DNA of 64,000 bases, taken from the NCBI GenBank assembly GCA_050011155.1, contig JBEKJP010000020.1, positions 4,899-68,898 on the forward strand, given 5' to 3'. The stretch is from Palsa-504 sp050011155 (GTDB lineage: Bacteria; Actinomycetota; Actinomycetes; Streptosporangiales; Streptosporangiaceae). Of this stretch, positions 7,517-17,716 are shown in pieces (positions within the stretch are counted from its first letter, which is position 1; every line of letters starts with the position of its first letter). The notes below the pieces were generated by a model. It saw nothing but the letters and a program-made list of their open reading frames with translations. It was not told the DNA's origin and did no database searches. The position numbers and the translations under genes are program-made.

Positions 7517-8403
7517 CGGTCGCCTGCCCGCAGCAGGTCGGCCAGCCCGTCGCCGATCAGGCTGAACGCCACGCCGGTGAACACCACCGCCAGGCCGGGG
7601 ATGGTGGCCAGCCACCAGGACGTCAGGATGTAGTTCTGGCCGTCGGAGATCATCGTCCCCCATTCCGGGGACGGCGGCTGGGCGCCGAGCCCGAGGAAGC
7701 CGAGCGAGGCGGCCAGGATGATGTTCCCCACCGCGTCCACCATCGAGAACAGGATCACCGCCGAGGCGGTGGTGGGCAGGATGTGCCGGAACATGATCCG
7801 CAGCGGGCTGTACCCAAGCGCCCGGGCGGCCAGCACGTACTGCTGTTTCTTGGCCACCACGGTCTGCGCCCGCATGATCCGGGCGTAGCTCACCCAGCTG
7901 GTGATCCAGATGGCCAGGAACATGTTGAAGATGCTGGGTCCCAGCATGGCCACGATCGCGATGATCAGGACCAGGAACGGGAACGCGAAGAACAGGTCGA
8001 CCAGGCGCATCAGGAAGCTGTCCAGCTTGCCGCCGATGTAGCCGGCCAACAGGCCGATGATCGTGCCGCCGACCAGGGTCACGCTGGTCGCGCCGAACGC
8101 GATGGCCAGGTCGATCCGCCCGCCATACAGGACGCGGGCCAGCAGGTCCCGGCCGAACTGGTCGGAACCCAGCAGGTGCCCGGCGGTGCCCGGCGGGGCC
8201 AGCGGGTGCAGCGGGTCGATGGCGGTGGGGGACTGGCTGACCAGCACCGGCGCCAGCAGCACGGCGGCGATGGCGATGCCCAGCATGACCAGGCCGATGA
8301 TGAGCGGCATCCGCCGCCGGGCCACGCTGCGCCGCCGCCGGGCCGTCTTGGTGGCGGCCTTCATCAGCAGCTCGGACGGGCTGGCGGCCCACATCGTGCT
8401 CAA
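7513..8403 (-). CDS. ABC importer permease (DppC/OppC class)
   Basis: This is a 296-residue inner-membrane permease with the N-terminal OppC-type extension and six predicted helices. The cytoplasmic EAA-like loop reads AARALGYSPLRIMFRHILP. LGSDQFGRDLLARVLYGGRIDL is the typical DppC block after helix 1. The start is probably TTG at 8403, which has AGGAG eight bases upstream and overlaps the preceding stop (TTGA); ATG at 8394 is the alternative. It works with the DppB-type permease and the lipoprotein encoded just upstream. Confidence 0.9.
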   Translation of the reverse strand: MSTMWAASPSELLMKAATKTARRRRSVARRRMPLIIGLVMLGIAIAAVLLAPVLVSQSPTAIDPLHPLAPPGTAGHLLGSDQFGRDLLARVLYGGRIDLAIAFGATSVTLVGGTIIGLLAGYIGGKLDSFLMRLVDLFFAFPFLVLIIAIVAMLGPSIFNMFLAIWITSWVSYARIMRAQTVVAKKQQYVLAARALGYSPLRIMFRHILPTTASAVILFSMVDAVGNIILAASLGFLGLGAQPPSPEWGTMISDGQNYILTSWWLATIPGLAVVFTGVAFSLIGDGLADLLRAGDR

Positions 8404-9350
8404 TCCCCGATCTCCTGTCCTACCCGCGGGTCCAGTGCGGCCTGCACGATGTCGGTGAGCAGGTTGATGGCCACGATCAGCACCGCGAACAGCAGCGTCA
8501 CGCCCTGCACCACCGGGTAGTCGCGGTCGGAGACCGAGCTGACCAGCAAGGTGCCCAGGCCGGGCAGCGCGAACACGTTCTCCACGAGGACGGTGCCGCT
8601 GATCAGGTAGGCCAGGTTGACGCCGTAGACCGCCACCACCGCCAGCACCGCGTTACGGAACACGTGCCGCCACAGCACCTGCGTCCACGGGATGCCCTTC
8701 ATCTGGGCGGTGTCGATGAACTCGGCCTGCAAGGTGGCGATGGTGGCGGCGCGCAGGCTGCGGACCAGCACCGTCGAGAACCCGAGCGCGATCGTCAGGG
8801 CGGGCAGGAACAGGTTGTACAGGTGGCCGGTGAAGCCCGAGCCGAACCCGTTCAGCGGGAACACGTGCAGGTGCACGCTGAACACGATGATCAAGATGAT
8901 GCCGAGCCAGAAGGCCGGCATGGCGAAGCTGAGCGTGAAGAAGACCCGCGAGGCCTGGTCGAGCACGCCGCCCCGGCGCAGGCCGGCGTAGAAGCCGACC
9001 GGGAACGATATCGCGGCCGCCAGCACCGCGCTGTAGAGAACCAGGAAGAGCGTGGGGGCGATGTGATTGGCGATCACCGTGCTGGCCGGCAAGTTGTAGA
9101 AGAACGAGAAGCCCAGGTTCCCGCGTACCAGCCGCCCCATGAACAGGCCGTACTGGACCCAGATGGGCCGGTTCAGGCCCAGGAAGTTATCGATGGCCAC
9201 GGCCCGGGTGTGGGTGTAGCTGCTGCCCAGAATGGCCAGGGCCGGGTCGCCCGGGATCAGCCGGAGCAGCAGGAACGTGACCAGCGTGATCCCGAACAGC
9301 ACGATGACCAGGTGGGCCAGGCGCCGGGGTAGCGTCCCGAAGCGGCTCAC
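8400..9350 (-). CDS. ABC importer permease (DppB/OppB class)
   Basis: The 316-residue membrane protein starts with the DppB-type helix (LAHLVIVLFGITLVTFLLLRLIPGDPA) containing the LIPGDP motif. It carries the permease loop DTAQMKGIPWTQVLWRHVFRNA, the EAA-like signature of this family. Start is GTG at 9350, ten bases after the solute-binding-protein stop, and the 3' end overlaps the DppC gene by 4 bp. Together with DppC it forms the transmembrane channel of the importer. Confidence 0.9.
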   Translation of the reverse strand: MSRFGTLPRRLAHLVIVLFGITLVTFLLLRLIPGDPALAILGSSYTHTRAVAIDNFLGLNRPIWVQYGLFMGRLVRGNLGFSFFYNLPASTVIANHIAPTLFLVLYSAVLAAAISFPVGFYAGLRRGGVLDQASRVFFTLSFAMPAFWLGIILIIVFSVHLHVFPLNGFGSGFTGHLYNLFLPALTIALGFSTVLVRSLRAATIATLQAEFIDTAQMKGIPWTQVLWRHVFRNAVLAVVAVYGVNLAYLISGTVLVENVFALPGLGTLLVSSVSDRDYPVVQGVTLLFAVLIVAINLLTDIVQAALDPRVGQEIGD

Positions 9351-9360
9351 GGCGGCCGCC

Positions 9361-10944
9361 TCAGTGCGAGCTGACCGTCAGCGTTTCCAGCGACAGGTCG
9401 TAGTTGCCCAGCGGGGTCACGTGGAACCCGTGGACCCAGCTGCCGACGCCGTACCGGTAAGGGCTGTAGTCGGTGACCACGAACGGCGACTGCTGGTAGA
9501 CGATCTGCTGGAGCTGGCTGTACATCTGCTGCCGGGTGGCGTCGCTGCGCTCGGCGCGGGCCTGGTTGACCAGCGAATTGGCCTGGTTGTCGCACCAGTA
9601 GCTGTTGAAGGCGTTGGCGCCGCCCTGGCAGTCGGCGCCGAACGTGGCCACCTCGTCGGGGTCGATGATGTCGTTGGTCCAGTACCGCTCGCCCATCTCC
9701 GAGTGGCCGTTGTCCTCCTTGTTGTAGGCGGTCAGCAGCTCGTAGGACTGGATGTTCACGTTGATGCCCACCGCGGCGAGCTCGGACTTGACCACGACCG
9801 CCTCGGCCTGTCCGGCGACGTCGCCGCTGACCGTGATCAGGAACGTGTTGAAGCCGTGCGGGTAGCCGGCCTGGGCCAGCAGCTGCTTGGCCTTGGCCGG
9901 GTCGTACGGGTAGGGCTGCAGCCCGGAGTCGAAGAACTCCATCTTGTACGGCATGAACGAGGCGCCCGGGGTCGCGTGGCCCTGGTAGGCCAGGCTCACG
10001 ATCGCGTTCCGGTTGATCGCGTAGTTCAGCGCCTCCCGCACCAGCTGGCTCTTGAACGGCTTGAAGTGCTCGTCCAGCTGGATGAAATCGACCCTGGTCG
10101 ACGGGAACAGCTGCACGCTGAGGCCGGGCGTCTTGTCGATCTGGCTGACCAGGTTGCCGGGCGGGTTCTCGATGACGTCGGCCTTCTTGCTCTCCAGCAT
10201 CAGGACCCGGCTGTTGTCGTCCGGCACGATCAGGATCCGGACCTTGCTGATCTTCGGCTTGGTCCCGTAGAAGTCCGGGTTGCGGGTCAGGTCGACCTCG
10301 CTGTCGGGGCTGTAGGAGCTGACCATGAACGGTCCGCTGCCCACCGGGTGCTGGAAGAACGAGGAGCCCTCGGACTTGACCAGCTTCTCGGGAACCACGG
10401 AGTAGGCGTACATGGCCAGGTCGGCCAGCAGCGGGGCGTGCGGCTGGGACAAGGTGATGACGACGGTGTGCGGGTCGGGCGCGGTGATGGTCTTCACCGC
10501 GGTGAGCAGGAAGCCCCAGCCGCCGGAGAACGCGCGGGACCGCTGGATCGAGTACACGACGTCCGCCGCGGTCACCGGGCTGCCGTTGGAGAACTTGGCG
10601 TCTGGCCGCAGGTGGAAGGTGTAGCTCAAGCCGCTGGCAGAGATGTCCCAGGAGCTGGCCAGATCCGGCAGCAGCGCGGTCCCGGTCGCGTTCGGCTGCA
10701 GCAGGCGGCTGTAGAGGTTCTGGTCCAGCCAGATGGATTCGTTCACCGAGTTAGCCTCGGGATCCAGCGTGTCCACCTTGACCGCGTTGGCGATCACCAG
10801 CGTGTTGACGTCAGAACCGGACGAGCTGCCGGCGCCGGTGCCGGTGCCGGCCGGGGTGGACGGGCCGCTGCAGGCGGCGACGACCCCCAGCGCCAGAACA
10901 GCCAGGCCAGTGCTGATGATCCGGGACCGAGTGGCTAGGGACAT
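9361..10944 (-). CDS. Family 5 extracellular solute-binding lipoprotein
   Basis: This 527-residue substrate receptor has a lipoprotein signal peptide with lipobox VVAAC, Cys at residue 25. It carries the SBP family 5 features: WDISASGLSYTFHLRPDAKFSNG, VTAADVVYSIQR and VREALNYAINR. Start is ATG 10944 because GAAAGGGG lies seven bases upstream; an earlier TTG at 10974 falls inside the operator and has no ribosome-binding site. Family 5 proteins bind peptides but also opines, oligosaccharides, nickel and other ligands. It opens the operon importer-ATPase-Gfo/Idh, so the ligand is probably oxidised by the neighbouring dehydrogenases. Confidence 0.9.
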   Translation of the reverse strand: MSLATRSRIISTGLAVLALGVVAACSGPSTPAGTGTGAGSSSGSDVNTLVIANAVKVDTLDPEANSVNESIWLDQNLYSRLLQPNATGTALLPDLASSWDISASGLSYTFHLRPDAKFSNGSPVTAADVVYSIQRSRAFSGGWGFLLTAVKTITAPDPHTVVITLSQPHAPLLADLAMYAYSVVPEKLVKSEGSSFFQHPVGSGPFMVSSYSPDSEVDLTRNPDFYGTKPKISKVRILIVPDDNSRVLMLESKKADVIENPPGNLVSQIDKTPGLSVQLFPSTRVDFIQLDEHFKPFKSQLVREALNYAINRNAIVSLAYQGHATPGASFMPYKMEFFDSGLQPYPYDPAKAKQLLAQAGYPHGFNTFLITVSGDVAGQAEAVVVKSELAAVGINVNIQSYELLTAYNKEDNGHSEMGERYWTNDIIDPDEVATFGADCQGGANAFNSYWCDNQANSLVNQARAERSDATRQQMYSQLQQIVYQQSPFVVTDYSPYRYGVGSWVHGFHVTPLGNYDLSLETLTVSSH

Positions 10945-10963
10945 CGCCGCGCCCCTTTCGTCG

Positions 10964-11013
10964 ATTGTCGACAACTTTGCCTCACTCTAAAAATGTGCAG
11001 GCAGCTCCGTCAA
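10964..11013 (-). promoter_or_regulatory. Promoter and GntR-type operator of transporter operon
   Basis: On the minus strand TTGACG (11008-11013) and TAGAGT (10984-10989) form a good sigma-70-like promoter with an 18-bp spacer. The near-palindrome ATTGTCGACAAC (10964-10975; TTGTCGACAA is perfect) lies just downstream, over the expected transcription start. The same motif recurs at 11133-11148 and 17635-17646. Confidence 0.7.
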
Positions 11014-11100
11014 TCCTCTGGGCATCGTCTGTTACATGATTTTTACTGGCAGACACGAAGATGTCCCCGCCTTCGGTCCAGCCCTGGCCCGGACTGAGCC

Positions 11101-11148
11101 TTGACGCGGCGTGAAAATTCAAGGACAATCGTCGATTGTCGACAATCG
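11101..11148 (+). promoter_or_regulatory. Promoter and GntR-type operator of dehydrogenase operon
   Basis: TTGACG (11101-11106) and GACAAT (11124-11129) with a 17-bp spacer form a promoter. The perfect 16-bp palindrome CGATTGTCGACAATCG (11133-11148) covers the expected start of transcription. A second overlapping inverted repeat, GACAATCGTCGATTGTC (11124-11140), uses the left half twice, so two dimers or two registers may compete here. Confidence 0.7.
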
Positions 11149-11171
11149 GACAGCTCAGCGAACGAGGACGG

Positions 11172-12206
11172 ATGGTGTCGGACAGGGTCAGCGTGCTGGT
11201 GGCGTCGCCGCTGGAGCCGGAGTACGTCGCCCGGATCGAGGCCGCCGGCCCGCGGGTGTCGGTGCTGTACGAGCCGGACCTGCTCCCGGTGCCCCGGTAC
11301 CCGTGCGACCACACCGGCGTCCCCCGGCCGCTGTCGCCCGCCGATCTGGATCGCTGGACGGTGCTGCGGCAGCAGGCCGACGTCAGCTTCGACTTCGACT
11401 GGCAGGCACCGGCCGCGACGGCGGCCAACTGCCCGCGGCTGCGCTGGGTGCAGGGCACCAGCGCCGGTATCGGCGGGTTCCTCGAGCGGACTGGCCTAGC
11501 GGCCACGCCGCTGGTGTTCACGACGGCGGCGGGCGTGCACGCCACTCCGCTGGCCGAGTTCGCTCTGCTCGGGCTGCTGTACTTCGCCAAGGACATGCCC
11601 TTGCTGGCTCGCCGGCAGCGCGAACGGCACTGGCAGCGGCTCGCGGTCGGCCAGCTGGCCGGCCGCCGGGTGCTGCTGGTGGGCCTGGGCGGAACGGGCC
11701 GGGCGGTGGCCCGGCTGCTGGCCGCGGCCGGGGTCGAGGTGACGGGGGCGGCCCGCACCCCGCGGCACCGGGACGCACCGGGCGTAGCGGCGTTCGTCAC
11801 CCCGGACCAGATCGGCCAGGTGCTTCCCGCCGTGGACGCGCTCGTCCTGGCCTGCCCGCTGACCGACCAGACGCGGCACCTCATCTCGGCCCGCGAGCTG
11901 GCGCTCATGCGGCCCGGCGCGGTGCTGGTGAACATCAGCCGGGGGCAGGTCGTCGACGAGGACGCGCTGACCACCGCCCTGAGCTCGGGCCGCCTGGGCG
12001 GCGCGTGCCTGGACGTGTTCGAGACCGAGCCGCTGCCGGCCCCCTCGCCGCTGTGGCAACTGGACAACGTGATCATCTCGCCGCACTCGGCGTCGACCGT
12101 CGCGGACGAGAACCGCCTGCTCACCGAGCTGTTCACCGACAATCTGCAACGCTGGCTGGCCGGACGTCCGCTGCGCAACGTCTACGACCGCGCCGCCGGG
12201 TACTGA
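11172..12206 (+). CDS. D-2-hydroxyacid dehydrogenase family protein
   Basis: The 344-residue protein has the discontinuous substrate domain and the central NAD-binding domain of the D-isomer-specific 2-hydroxyacid dehydrogenases. GLGGTGRAVARLL is the dinucleotide loop, ISRGQVVDEDAL holds the catalytic Arg region, DVFETEPLPAPSPLW the Glu, and ISPHSAS the His. It probably interconverts a 2-hydroxy acid and a 2-keto acid in the cytoplasm. I take ATG 11172 behind GAGGA; GTG 11175 is close behind. It is the first gene after the operator at 11133-11148 and heads an operon with a Gfo/Idh oxidoreductase, two DUF4438-like proteins and the GntR regulator. Confidence 0.87.
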   Translation: MVSDRVSVLVASPLEPEYVARIEAAGPRVSVLYEPDLLPVPRYPCDHTGVPRPLSPADLDRWTVLRQQADVSFDFDWQAPAATAANCPRLRWVQGTSAGIGGFLERTGLAATPLVFTTAAGVHATPLAEFALLGLLYFAKDMPLLARRQRERHWQRLAVGQLAGRRVLLVGLGGTGRAVARLLAAAGVEVTGAARTPRHRDAPGVAAFVTPDQIGQVLPAVDALVLACPLTDQTRHLISARELALMRPGAVLVNISRGQVVDEDALTTALSSGRLGGACLDVFETEPLPAPSPLWQLDNVIISPHSASTVADENRLLTELFTDNLQRWLAGRPLRNVYDRAAGY

Positions 12207-12222
12207 GCGAAAGGGAAAGCGC

Positions 12223-13365
12223 ATGTCGACGTCCGAGAAGGTCAGGGTCGCGGTGGTCGGGGCCGGGCGCTGGGCCCAGGTCGCCCACATCCCGGGCTGG
12301 CAGCGGGAGCCGCGGGCCGAGGTGGTGGCGCTGGCCGACGTCAACGCGGAGGTAGCGGGGGAGGCGGCCGCGAAGTTCTCGGTACCCCGCGCCGTCACCG
12401 ACTACCGCGAGCTGCTCGACGATCCGGACATCGACGTCGTAGACGTGGTAACCGGCAACCAGCCGCACTTCCAGGTCTCCTGGGACGCCCTGTCCGCGGG
12501 CAAGCACGTGCTGTGCGAGAAGCCGGTGCACACCGACTACCGCAAGACCAGGGAAGCGGCGGCGCTCGCCGCGGCACGGGGACTGCGGACCAAGCTCGGT
12601 TTCACGTTCCGGTACGCGCCCGCGGTCCGGTACGCCAAGGACCTGATCGACTCCGGCTTCGTGGGCGAGCCCTACATCTTCAACGGCTTCGAGCAGAACA
12701 GCCAGTGGATCGACCCGGCCACCCCGCTGCGGCAGTTCGACCCGGAAGACGACCCGGCGCAGATCGCGGTGTCCTCCATCGAAGGCTACGGCGCGCCGAT
12801 CATCGACATCATGCACTGGTGGCTGAACACGCCGCTGACCGCGGTGGTCGGGGCCATGCGCAACTTCGTCCCGGAGCGGATCATCCGCGACACGGGCCGG
12901 ATGACGCGGGCCAACATCGACGACGGCGACATGTGGATCGCGGAGTTCGGCCGGGACATCCTCGCCTCGATCCAGTCGTCCTACGTGACGGTGGGAAATT
13001 ACCCCGGCATCGAGGCCCGCCTGTACGGCTCGGAAGGCGCGGTGATCGTGCGGCTGGTGGACGAGTTCGGCATCTGCCAGACGATCAAGACGGCCCGCAA
13101 AGAGGCCGTCGAGTTCGTCGAGGAGCAGATCCCGGACCGCTACTTCCCGCCCGGCGGCCACTCGCGCGAGCCGTGGGAGTTCCTGTTCTACTCCGGCCTG
13201 GTCAGCGACTTCACCGCCGAGATCCTCGATGGCGGGCGGGCCGGCCAGGGCGACTTCGCCCAGGGCGCGCTGGTGCAGGAGACGATCAACGCGTTCGAGG
13301 AGTCGTTCCGCCGCCGGGCCTGGGTGGACTTCCCGCTCGGCACCGAGCCCGCGGATACCCCGTGA
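12223..13365 (+). CDS. Gfo/Idh/MocA-family oxidoreductase
   Basis: This 380-residue enzyme has the NAD-binding start VAVVGAGRWAQVAHIPGW, the catalytic-lysine motif HVLCEKPVH, and a full C-terminal domain with a histidine-containing IIDIMHWWLN segment typical of catalytic helices in this family. AAAGGGAAA lies upstream of ATG 12223. Its stop overlaps the next gene by GTGA. With the dehydrogenase upstream it suggests two sequential oxidations of the imported compound. The stub at 6294-6503 is a clear partial relative. Confidence 0.88.
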   Translation: MSTSEKVRVAVVGAGRWAQVAHIPGWQREPRAEVVALADVNAEVAGEAAAKFSVPRAVTDYRELLDDPDIDVVDVVTGNQPHFQVSWDALSAGKHVLCEKPVHTDYRKTREAAALAAARGLRTKLGFTFRYAPAVRYAKDLIDSGFVGEPYIFNGFEQNSQWIDPATPLRQFDPEDDPAQIAVSSIEGYGAPIIDIMHWWLNTPLTAVVGAMRNFVPERIIRDTGRMTRANIDDGDMWIAEFGRDILASIQSSYVTVGNYPGIEARLYGSEGAVIVRLVDEFGICQTIKTARKEAVEFVEEQIPDRYFPPGGHSREPWEFLFYSGLVSDFTAEILDGGRAGQGDFAQGALVQETINAFEESFRRRAWVDFPLGTEPADTP

Positions 13366-14249
13366 AGGTCACCACCAACGCGGCCCGGCTCGTCCGCCAG
13401 GTCCTGGCCGGCGAGGTCTGGCCGCCGCTGGCCGACCGGCACGCCTACCGGGTCGGGCCCGACGGCCAGCCGTTCCTGCTACCCGGCATGGGCGGGGTCA
13501 CGCTGGACGTGCACTGCGGCGACCCGGCCACCGGCTACGCCTCGGACCACCTGGAGCCCGGCGCCTCGATCCGGCACCGCGACCCGGGCGCGAATATGGC
13601 GCTGCAGTTCCTGACCTGCGTGGGCAACCAGGTCCGGGTGGTCTCCGGCGCGGCCGCGGGAGCGGTCGGCCACGTCATCGGGCAGCACGCCTACGTGCTG
13701 GCCGACTTCGCCAGCTTCGACGGCACGAGTGCCGCCGGGGCCGAACTGACGACCGGCGACGCGGTGACCGTGCTGGCCGTCGGCCAGGGCCTCGCGCTGC
13801 CCGGCCATCCGCAGGTGGTGGTGAAGAACTGCGACCCGGACCTGCTGGCCGCGATGCCCGGCGGCACCCGCCCGGACGGGCGCCTGGAGGTGCACGTGGC
13901 CGCGCGCGTCCCGGCCGAGGCCATCGGCGCGGGGGCCGGGATGGCCTCCGAGTACGCCAACACCGACCTGATGGGCGCGTACGCCGGGCTGGGGGCCGAC
14001 CTGTCGCTCGGCCTGGAAGGCCTGCGCATCGGAGACCTGGTGGCCCTGGCCGACGCGGACCACCGCTACGGCCGCGGCTACCGCCCGGATTACCTCACGA
14101 TCGGCGTCATCTCCACCGGCCAGTGCATGATGTTCGGCCACGGGCCGGGCCCCAGCACGCTGCTGAGCGGGCCCGCCAGCGCGTTCTGCCTGGTCGACGA
14201 CGTCGGTGCCAACCTGGCGGCCTGGCTGCACCCGGAGGTGGTCCCATGA
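13362..14249 (+). CDS. DUF4438-like protein, first of tandem pair
   Basis: The 295-residue protein resembles the DUF4438 family, whose function I do not know. The pattern includes LDVHCGDPATGYASDHLEPGASI-type N-terminal residues, CVGNQVRVVSGAAAGAVGHVIG and a C-terminal YRPDYLTIGVISTG then GHGPGPSTLLSGPA. There is no signal peptide or membrane helix. Start is GTG in the GTGA overlap with the oxidoreductase gene; the end overlaps the second copy by ATGA. The tight coupling to a homologous partner suggests a heteromeric complex. The His and Cys residues of the first domain (VHCGD, DHLEPG) could bind metal, but that is a guess. Confidence 0.75.
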   Translation: MKVTTNAARLVRQVLAGEVWPPLADRHAYRVGPDGQPFLLPGMGGVTLDVHCGDPATGYASDHLEPGASIRHRDPGANMALQFLTCVGNQVRVVSGAAAGAVGHVIGQHAYVLADFASFDGTSAAGAELTTGDAVTVLAVGQGLALPGHPQVVVKNCDPDLLAAMPGGTRPDGRLEVHVAARVPAEAIGAGAGMASEYANTDLMGAYAGLGADLSLGLEGLRIGDLVALADADHRYGRGYRPDYLTIGVISTGQCMMFGHGPGPSTLLSGPASAFCLVDDVGANLAAWLHPEVVP

Positions 14250-15118
14250 TCGCCGCGGGGCCGCTCCGGGTGGTCACGGTCAACCTGCTCGGCGTCGTCG
14301 AGCATCCGGCCCTGGACGGCTCGCCCTACCGGATCGACCGGGACGGCCGTCCCTACGTGCCGGCCGGGGACGGCGGGATCGTGCTCGGGCTGGAACTCGG
14401 CGATTCTGTCTTCGCGCGGGACGCCGATCACGCCGCGCCCGGTGCCTGCCTGGTCCACCCGGACCCGGCGGCCAGGCACGCGCTGGCCGCCTACGCCTGC
14501 GTCGGCAACGAGGTGCGGGTCAGGACCGGCGCCGCGGCCGGCGCCCGCGGCGTGGTGCTGGGGAAACGGGGCGAGGAGGGCCGCGTCATCGCCGGTCTCG
14601 GGCCGGCCGACCTGGCCCGGCTGCGCCCCGGCGACCAGGTGAGCGTGCGCGCCCGCGGCCAGGGCTGGCGCCCGCCCGGCCTGCCGCCTGAGGTCGCCGT
14701 GATGAACCTCGACCCCGGCCTCGTGCCCGCCCTGCCCATCGGCTGGTCCGGCACCGGAACCGAGGTCGTGACCGTCGGCGTGCGGGCCATCGTGCCGAGC
14801 CGGCTGGCCGGGAACGGGATCGGCCGCCCGGCCGCCGCCTGGGACCTTGACCTGCAACTGCCCCCGCCGGGGGCGGATGGTACGGAAGACGTGGCCTTGG
14901 GGGACCTGGTCGGGGTGAGCGACCTGGACGCGCGGTACAACCTGGGATACCGCCGCGGCTGGGTGACGGTGGGCATCGTCGTCCACGGCGCCAGCCCGCT
15001 GCCCGGCCACGGGCCCGGGATCACGCCGCTGCTGACCGGGCCGTCCGCGGCCCTGCGGGCGACCGCCGATGCCGCCGGTCACGTCGGCTTGACCGCGGCG
15101 GCGCTGCGGCTACAGTGA
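14246..15118 (+). CDS. DUF4438-like protein, second of tandem pair
   Basis: This 290-residue protein is homologous to the preceding gene along its whole length. Shared blocks are CVGNEVRVRTGAAAGARGVVLGK, EVAVMNLDPGLVPALP, VGVSDLDARYNLGYRRGWVTVG and GHGPGITPLLTGPS. It lacks the His/Cys pairs seen near the N-terminus of the first copy (VHCGD and SDHLEPG are VLGLELGD and ADHAAPG here), so the two copies have diverged in a likely active or binding region. It starts in an ATGA overlap and is followed by the GntR regulator gene. Confidence 0.72.
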   Translation: MIAAGPLRVVTVNLLGVVEHPALDGSPYRIDRDGRPYVPAGDGGIVLGLELGDSVFARDADHAAPGACLVHPDPAARHALAAYACVGNEVRVRTGAAAGARGVVLGKRGEEGRVIAGLGPADLARLRPGDQVSVRARGQGWRPPGLPPEVAVMNLDPGLVPALPIGWSGTGTEVVTVGVRAIVPSRLAGNGIGRPAAAWDLDLQLPPPGADGTEDVALGDLVGVSDLDARYNLGYRRGWVTVGIVVHGASPLPGHGPGITPLLTGPSAALRATADAAGHVGLTAAALRLQ

Positions 15119-15702
15119 CGGGCGACGGACCTTGAGCGGAGGACGCATGCTGGACCACGTCTCGCTCCCCGAAGCGGTGGGGCGGGCGCTGCGGCACCGC
15201 ATCCTCAACAACGAGATCCCGGCGGATACCCGTCTGGTCGAGGCCAACCTGGCCGCCGAGTTCGGGGTCAGCCGGGCCACCATCCGAGACGCCATGCGCA
15301 GCCTGCAGGCCGAGGGCCTGATCGCGATCGTGCCCCGCCGGTACAGCGTGGTGACCAGGATGTCGCTCGAGGACGCCGAGGACGTGTGCTTCGCCCGGTA
15401 CACGCTGGAGCTGGCCAGCCTGGATAAGGGGTTCGGGCCCGGCCGCAAGGAACTGGTGCGGTCCCTGCGGCTGGCGCTCGACCACATGTCGGTAGCGGCG
15501 CGCACCGACGACCTGGACGCCCTGGTGGCCAGCGACACCGTGTTCCACGAGGTGCTGATGGACGTCTCGGGGCGGCGCAGGCTGAAGGACCTGTGGAGCA
15601 TGCTCAACAGCCAGATGGGCGGGCTGATGCGGGCGGAGATCGACCGGCAGGGCATCAGCCTGATCGACGCGGCCGAACGTCACCGCGGCATCCTCGAGGC
15701 GG

Positions 15703-16780
<1,078 letters not shown>

Positions 16781-16794
<14 letters not shown>

Positions 16795-17584
16795 GGCCAG
16801 CTCCGTTCGTTATGAAGGTTTCGAGCGTGAACCGTCCGGCGTTCGATCCGCCGTCCACCTCCAGCACGGCGCCGGTGATGTGGCCGGCCTCACGGGAGGC
16901 CAGGAACAGCACCGCGTGCGCGATGTCCACCGGGTCGCCCGCCTTACCCAGCGGGATCGACTCGACCAGCGCCGCGCGGAGTTCGGCCGGCGCGCGATCG
17001 GGGAACGCCTCGCTCCACTGCCGCACGTCGATGTAGCCGGGGGAGACCACGTTGACCCGGATCCCGTGCGGCCCGAGTTCCATGGCGAAGACCTTGCTCA
17101 TGGTCTCGACCGCCGCCTTCGACGCGCTGTAGGCGGCCCCGCCGGGCCGGGGATTGCGGGCCGATCCGCTGGAGATGCTGACCACGGCGGCGTTCCGCGC
17201 CCCGCGGCTGACGCAGTGCCGCGCGAACGCCTGGGTCATCAGGAACGTTCCGGTCACGTTGACGCGGAAGACCCGGTCCCAGGCCTCGCCCGGCATCTCG
17301 AGCAGCGTGCCGTCCGGGTACGAAGCCGCGTCGTTGACCAGGATGTCGACCCGGCCCCAGCGGCTGACCGCGGCCGCCATCACCTGGTCGGCGAGGCCAG
17401 GATGGCCGATGTCGCCGGTGACCGTGGCCACCGCCGGGTTCCCCGCGAAGTACCCCGATTCCACCAGGTCACAGATCATCACCTGGCCGCCCTCGGCGGC
17501 GAAGCTCTGGGCGATCGCGCGCCCGAGCCCGTGGGAGCCGCCGGTAACCACCGCTGTCATGCCATCGAACCGGCCTGTCTTCAA
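16781..17584 (-). CDS. Short-chain dehydrogenase/reductase
   Basis: The 267-residue classical SDR has the cofactor motif TGGSHGLG (residues 14-21), SSG near 139, the catalytic Tyr152/Lys156 in YSASK and the C-terminal TGAVLEVDGGS. It probably oxidises a hydroxyl group with NAD(P). I set the start at TTG 17584 because GGAGG lies five bases before it; ATG 17629 would give 15 more non-homologous residues but lies near the predicted transcript start and has no ribosome-binding site. It is the first gene of the SDR-ATPase operon controlled by the operator at 17635-17646. Confidence 0.85.
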
Positions 17585-17634
17585 GCTCACCTCCGGCCCG
17601 TGCCCGCAGGCAAGCCAACGCGGGTACATTGTCG

Positions 17635-17655
17635 ATTGTCGACCAAATTAGTATA
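17635..17655 (-). promoter_or_regulatory. Promoter -10 and third GntR-type operator
   Basis: The minus strand carries the -10 TATACT at 17650-17655. Immediately downstream, ATTGTCGACCAA (17635-17646 on the plus strand) matches the palindrome of the other two sites with one deviation in one arm. The operator again covers the expected transcription start. No strong -35 is seen. Confidence 0.6.
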
Positions 17656-17716
17656 GGACGGCTAGTTTCGGCAGGCCAGGCCCTACACTCCCGGCATCGG
17701 CGAGCCGGGCTGGGTG

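Noticed and set aside
7517..8392. Continuous open frame joining the upstream end of the DppD-type ATPase to 8392
   Set aside because: The extension lies within the DppC permease gene in another frame, is Arg/Pro/Gly-rich, and the GTG 7516 start in the GTGA overlap fits the ATPase family exactly.
9232..10938. 568-codon plus-strand frame opposite the solute-binding protein
   Set aside because: It is a GC-driven antisense shadow with Gly/Val/Arg/Asp-rich low-complexity sequence and no homology-like motifs.
11111..12355. Long frame overlapping the D-2-hydroxyacid dehydrogenase
   Set aside because: It starts inside the operator, is Arg/Ala/Gly-rich and would exclude the clear dehydrogenase motifs of the other frame.
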